Assembly: GCA_964528035.1 (NCBI GenBank)
Contig: CAZGQY010000001.1
Coordinates: 1-64,000, forward strand
Origin: CAZGQY01 sp964528035
GTDB lineage: Bacteria > Pseudomonadota > Gammaproteobacteria > Methylococcales > UBA1147
Direction of reading: 5' to 3'
Length of the DNA stretch: 64,000 nt
The notes below the pieces were generated by a model. The model worked only from the letters and a program-made list of their open reading frames with translations, had not been told where the DNA came from and ran no database searches. The position numbers were made by a program, and so were the translations under genes. Below, piece by piece: positions 62,710-64,000 of this stretch. Numbering within the stretch: the first letter of the stretch is position 1; the number at the start of each line of letters is the position of its first letter.

Positions 62710-64000
62710 CTAAGCTACCCACTCCCTGGCATTTTGAAAAAACCGACTCCATGGTCCATTAATACTCAGTCCGGCTGTTCTCCATGTATTTTGCACCGCT
62801 CTAAAACAGCGCTCCGGATGCGGCATCATAATAGTGAAGCGCCCATCTGTACTGGTAAAACCCGTCACACCCGAGACTGAACCATTAGGATTCCCGGGGT
62901 ATTTTTCCGTATGGTTGCCATAGTTATCAATATACCGTAAACAATCTATTGATTCCGTTAATCCCCGTTTTTGGGTAAACACTGCACGGCCTTCACCATG
63001 AGCAACCACAACAGGAAACCGCGAACCCTGCATACCCGAAAAAAATACCGATGGAGTATCCTGTACTTCGACCATCACAATTCGTGCTTCAAATTGCTCG
63101 GAAATATTTCGCGTAAATTCAGGCCACAAATCTCCACCAGGAATCATATCACTGAGACTCGCCAACATCTGGCACCCATTACAAACCCCCAACCCGAAAC
63201 TATCGGAGCGTTCGAAAAAGGCAGCAAACTCGTCCCTTAACCGATTGTTGAACTGTATAGCGTTTGACCAACCACGACCTGCACCCAAAACATCACCGTA
63301 AGAAAACCCCCCGCAAGCAACAATTCCAATAAAATCTTGTAGTGAAAAGTCCCCATTGTTTAAATCGTTCATATGCACATCAACGCAAGTAAAACCAACC
63401 TGATCAAATGCAGCCGCCATCTCCAAGTGACCATTGACACCTTGTTCGCGTAATATCGCGAGTCGAGGGCGCGATGTATTCACAAAAACTGTATTAAAAT
63501 TGTCGTTAACGTTAAACGATAATTCAGAATGAAGTCCCGGATCATGATTATCAAGGATTGCATCAAATTCCTGTTGTGCTGCGTCAGGATTGTCGCGGAT
63601 GGATTGAATCTTAAAGCTGGTTGAAGACCATTGCTGTTGAAATCCTGCTCGTGTCCCCTGGAGAATCGTTTGCCCCTGGTATCGAAATGAAATTGACTGG
63701 TCAGCACAGGGCTGCCCCAAGACATGACTGTACTGACTCAATCCGGCAGATTCCAATACGCTTAAAACCTGGGCACGATCCTTTGTTCTGATCTGAATAA
63801 CCGCGCCTAACTCCTCATTGAACAGAACCCCGGAAAAGTCGTCGCCCAGTTCATCCAAATCTATCTTCAATCCCACTCGACCCGCAAAAGCCATTTCACA
63901 TAAGCTAATGAATAATCCACCATCGGACCGATCATGATAGGCGAGTAAATACCCCTCTCTGTTCAATTGCTGGATACTCTCAAAAAAACCGATGAACAGC
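62710..64000 (-). CDS. purL: Phosphoribosylformylglycinamidine synthase (PurL), C-terminal part
   Basis: The reading frame runs to the window edge without a start, so the N-terminal two thirds lie outside. Visible parts are FFESIQQLNREGYLLAYHDR then SDGGLFISLCEMAFAGRVGL (second ATP-binding repeat of the large, fused PurL). The C-terminal glutaminase domain is also visible: GFSYGDVLGAGRGWSNAIQF, the nucleophilic cysteine in GLGVCNGCQMLA and the His/Glu pair in MMPHPERCFRAVQN. The enzyme makes FGAM from FGAR, glutamine and ATP in purine synthesis. The gene is minus-strand, like the operon downstream. Confidence 0.97.
   Translation of the reverse strand, partial: LFIGFFESIQQLNREGYLLAYHDRSDGGLFISLCEMAFAGRVGLKIDLDELGDDFSGVLFNEELGAVIQIRTKDRAQVLSVLESAGLSQYSHVLGQPCADQSISFRYQGQTILQGTRAGFQQQWSSTSFKIQSIRDNPDAAQQEFDAILDNHDPGLHSELSFNVNDNFNTVFVNTSRPRLAILREQGVNGHLEMAAAFDQVGFTCVDVHMNDLNNGDFSLQDFIGIVACGGFSYGDVLGAGRGWSNAIQFNNRLRDEFAAFFERSDSFGLGVCNGCQMLASLSDMIPGGDLWPEFTRNISEQFEARIVMVEVQDTPSVFFSGMQGSRFPVVVAHGEGRAVFTQKRGLTESIDCLRYIDNYGNHTEKYPGNPNGSVSGVTGFTSTDGRFTIMMPHPERCFRAVQNTWRTAGLSINGPWSRFFQNAREWVA

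Noticed and set aside
1..64000. CRISPR arrays, tRNA, rRNA, integrases, complete transposases or prophage genes.
   Set aside because: None was recognised; absence is judged by eye, so a short RNA gene could have been missed.

Overview
The window looks like chromosomal DNA of a moderate-GC, probably aquatic gammaproteobacterium. The evidence is the set of core genes and their order: rlmH-maf-rng-yhdP-nit-tldD-pmbA on one strand, cysM next to rlmD, a nagZ-hpt-mtnP set like that of Pseudomonas, prfB with the classical UGA frameshift site, cysG, pyrF and the end of purL. I cannot name a species. No rRNA, tRNA, CRISPR array, prophage or intact insertion sequence was seen.

Layout. 1-2.2 kb: the 3' remnant of a hybrid histidine kinase, a MITE-like repeat, a lone fetB and a decayed glycosyltransferase. 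2.2-4.8 kb: a minus-strand phospholipid operon (four-helix membrane protein, CDP-alcohol phosphatidyltransferase, CdsA, PlsC). 5.1-6.6 kb: a His/Gly-rich lipoprotein and a methyltransferase. 6.6-20.4 kb: housekeeping genes on the minus strand (rep, DUF3581, pmbA, tldD, nitrilase, yhdP, rng, maf, rlmH), with a second MITE copy before pmbA. 20.7-26.1 kb: a compact plus-strand mxaRSACKL-like cluster (MoxR ATPase, DUF58 protein, MxaA-, MxaC-, MxaK- and MxaL-like proteins), the set known for calcium loading of methanol dehydrogenase, but with no dehydrogenase genes in the window. 26.1-31 kb: a third MITE beside an ATPase remnant, a response regulator, galE and an FG-GAP repeat protein. 31-34.3 kb: a small membrane ORF pair and nagZ-hpt-mtnP. 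34.5-38 kb: a FliL-like protein, a fold-back element, prfB and cysG. 38-44.4 kb: a glycosyltransferase, a spondin-domain protein with an ECF-type promoter, an ECF sigma/NrsF-type anti-sigma pair, an acyltransferase, a WD40 lipoprotein and pyrF. 44.4-51.1 kb: UPF0182, TusA, an L,D-transpeptidase, rlmD and cysM. 51.1-58.7 kb: a signalling block of TonB-dependent receptor, periplasmic binding protein and a 1480-residue hybrid kinase with GGDEF and EAL domains. 58.8-62.4 kb: an operon of a thiamine-diphosphate enzyme and two citrate-synthase-like proteins. 62.7 kb to the edge: purL.

The least explained parts are the thiamine-diphosphate enzyme plus twin citrate-synthase-like operon, the TonB receptor/binding protein/mega-kinase block that overlaps cysM, and the mxa-like cluster without its usual enzyme. 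The ECF sigma factor and the promoter in front of the spondin gene form a testable regulator-target pair. Several decayed genes and repeats (positions 1-1071, 1885-2190, 6573-6603, 9542-9687, 26097-26381 and 34971-35135) show past rearrangement.
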